Part shown: piece after piece, positions 62,224 through 64,000 of the stretch | Layout: every line of letters begins with the position of its first letter | Position numbering within the stretch: position 1 is the stretch's first letter | NCBI GenBank assembly: GCA_035048815.1 | Contig: JAUCBN010000029.1 | Location: forward strand, 16,484,501-16,548,500 | Source of the DNA: Abelmoschus esculentus | Lineage: Eukaryota; Streptophyta; Magnoliopsida; Malvales; Malvaceae | Reading direction: 5' to 3' | DNA length: 64,000 nucleotides | Program-made: the position numbers and the translations under genes | The notes under the pieces: generated by a model | Database searches by the model: none | Told to the model about the DNA's origin: nothing | What the model saw: only the letters and a program-made list of their open reading frames with translations

Positions 62224-63431
62224 GAAACAATGGTTAGTTTTCGAAAGGTGAAAACACCAACCTTGTTCAATTTTGTTCCATTGAGTTTTGAAATAGTTGT
62301 GGTATCATCTGTTTATGCTCTTAGGTAGACTGAGTAAAATGTTATAGTCTGGTGTCGTATCGGAATTTAAACTCATACAAAATAGGGTAGGATGAGCATC
62401 TTTGAGACCAATCAGTGGATCTCAGACTCAAAATATATGTTTAGCAATTGATTTTCTCGCCCTACATGATTGTTTTGAAATGACTAGATTTTTTAACTTT
62501 TATAAACGGATGTTTATCCTCAAACCTAAGTTATAAACTTTAACAACAAACATAACTTATAGCTTTCATGGTAACAATGCACGTATTCAACGCCGATGAC
62601 CACGGGGGAAAGCAGAAATAATAAAGCATTCATTTCTATGAATTTACAGTATTAACTGATCAACCCTTAGGATTTCTATTCCTTTGTGTATCTTATTTTA
62701 GAGCTTTGAAACGGCATAGCCATTAGCCACCACCCTTTATACATATGCTCGGCGTGGTGGTGCAGTCATATGTTGCCGATTAATCGATCACTCCAAGGGG
62801 GGAATGTTTTTTAGGTGGGATAAGGTTTAATTTAGCGAGGTGGGGGAGAGGCTGAAAAGGAAATTAGGCTTTTGGTCTTCCTTTCCCTAAGAATGTCTTA
62901 TTCTTATCCTGATCTGATTTTATTATTATATGGATTATCATACACCAACGAAGGTAGAAATATTTTATTTTTATAAAGACTCTAATTTTAGGTTAAAAGT
63001 CTAGGATTTTTATAATTTAAGTATTTAAGTTTATAAGAACAAAATTTAGAGATTATGGGTTAAGTTTAGGGTTTAAAATTAAAATTGAGAGTTTATAGTT
63101 TAAAACTCTCTGTTACTCTAAACCCTAAATCCTAACGATCTAAAATCTAATCTTAAATATTAAATTATAAAAAAAAAAACTTAAACTTATGAACCTTAAA
63201 CCCTAAAATAAATTTTTAACAAAAAAAAATTTTAACAAAAAAAATTTTTAACACCCAAAATTAAGACACTTAAAAAGACAACATTTATGTCATTATTGTA
63301 TGAGATATTTTTATTTTGTATAATTATTAATCTATAGATCAAATATTATAAATATTTTTAATAGACGCAACATTTTTACTTTAATTTATAACATTCACGA
63401 TTTTAATTTATTTTGAAACATATTTAAGAGA
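62224..63431. other. 3' flank and AT-rich spacer
   Basis: The left end is 3' UTR of the small plastid-like gene. Around 63055-63200, TTTAGGGTTTAAA and TTTAAACCCTAAA-type runs occur in both orientations, a degenerate telomere-like pattern. No gene. Confidence 0.4.
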
Positions 63432-63694
63432 CGAGGAATTATATCATGAATAAGTCCCATTACGTTATCCATGAGACCAACAACTAAAAATCATCAATCT
63501 CATCAAATTTTTCATGTCATATTTTGACAATTAAATCTTTACTCATATTTATTGTTAACTCCTTTTGAAAAACAGTTTTTTTCAAGTAAAGATTTACTTT
63601 AAAAAAAATATGACACGAAAATAATGAGATATAATTTTTAGTAATTAATCTCATGGACAAGTGGTGAAACTTACCCATACTATAATTTCTCTCG
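63432..63694. mobile_element. Mutator-like MITE family member, copy 3 (diverged)
   Basis: Long inverted repeats: the left end GAATTATATCATGAATAAGT mirrors ACTTACCCATACTATAATTTCTC at the right. The left terminal region has the same order of motifs as the 3580 element (AATTATA, then CCATGAG-CCAA). Flanking duplication is not clear. Confidence 0.6.
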
Positions 63695-64000
63695 AGAGAA
63701 ATGTCGTGCCGTCATTAAAAATAATCTTCAAATTTGAAGATGTGTTATAATACATGTATTCCTAAAATTAAGAAAAAAATGTAATAGAATTTGGATCATA
63801 TTAATAATTTATTGCATGAATGACGCTACAATTAATGGTACAGCTGCAAAGACTTCAAATAATAATCTCAATGTTCAACAACATTACACAACAAAGTTAC
63901 AAGCTGCGAAGATCATTAAAATCTTACACACTGCAAAAATAATACACTTTGTATCATATGAACAACACAGAAACAATGAAAATACAACACAAACATGATC
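63695..64000. other. End of window, no gene recognised
   Basis: AT-rich DNA with a 60-residue plus-strand frame at 63816-63998 reaching the window edge. It has no recognisable features. Confidence 0.4.

Noticed and set aside
63055..63200. Interstitial telomere repeat
   Set aside because: Only isolated, imperfect CCCTAAA/TTTAGGG units in both orientations; no tandem run.

Overview
This is a nuclear segment of a flowering-plant genome, most likely a rosid eudicot. Genes are split by GT-AG introns, intergenic DNA is very AT-rich, miniature transposons are common, and every recognisable protein is a plant type (a 131-residue profilin, a 162-residue type II peroxiredoxin, a PRONE-domain RopGEF, a PGG-domain ankyrin protein). 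A Malvales source (cotton/cacao relatives) would fit the protein sequences, but that is an impression and not proven here. I see no bacterial, organellar or viral block.

Layout, left to right. (1) 313-2960, minus: an unrecognised disordered protein with two FDxLLDDLLQET repeats. (2) 6227-7667, plus: profilin. (3) 10859-12343, plus: ERD7-like senescence/dehydration protein with an MGC N-terminus. (4) 13624-23294, minus: a 21-exon golgin candidate (golgin-84 type, GC1-like) with a C-terminal membrane anchor. (5) 24519-26061, minus: an ankyrin-PGG membrane protein whose reading frame is broken by one base in this sequence. (6) 28597-30569, minus: a secreted glyoxal/aldehyde oxidase. (7) 34164-35458, plus: cytosolic peroxiredoxin IIB. 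(8) 37304-44419, minus: the peroxisomal beta-oxidation multifunctional protein AIM1, 18 exons, ending in SRL. (9) 50946-53053, minus: a RopGEF. (10) 54389-59336, plus: the membrane-anchored subtilase site-1 protease. (11) 60829-62223, plus: a small plastid-like protein with an acidic tail. Exon joins were worked out by hand and keep frame across every intron except for the one-base break in gene 5.

The genes form no operon or pathway cluster; this is ordinary plant gene order. Two antioxidant/oxidative genes (peroxiredoxin, AIM1) lie tail to tail, and RopGEF and site-1 protease lie head to head across about 1.3 kb.

No new multi-gene system was found. The most interesting material is non-coding: a Mutator-like MITE family with a perfect 9-bp target duplication (3580-3790), an insertion flanked by an 11-bp direct repeat ending 23 bp before the peroxiredoxin TATA box, a near-perfect intronic hairpin (1841-1997), a mirror-image array of about 92-bp repeats (48790-49640), a tRNA-derived SINE with a 12-bp target duplication, a hAT-type MITE, a probable solo Copia LTR inside the golgin gene, and several long fold-back elements.
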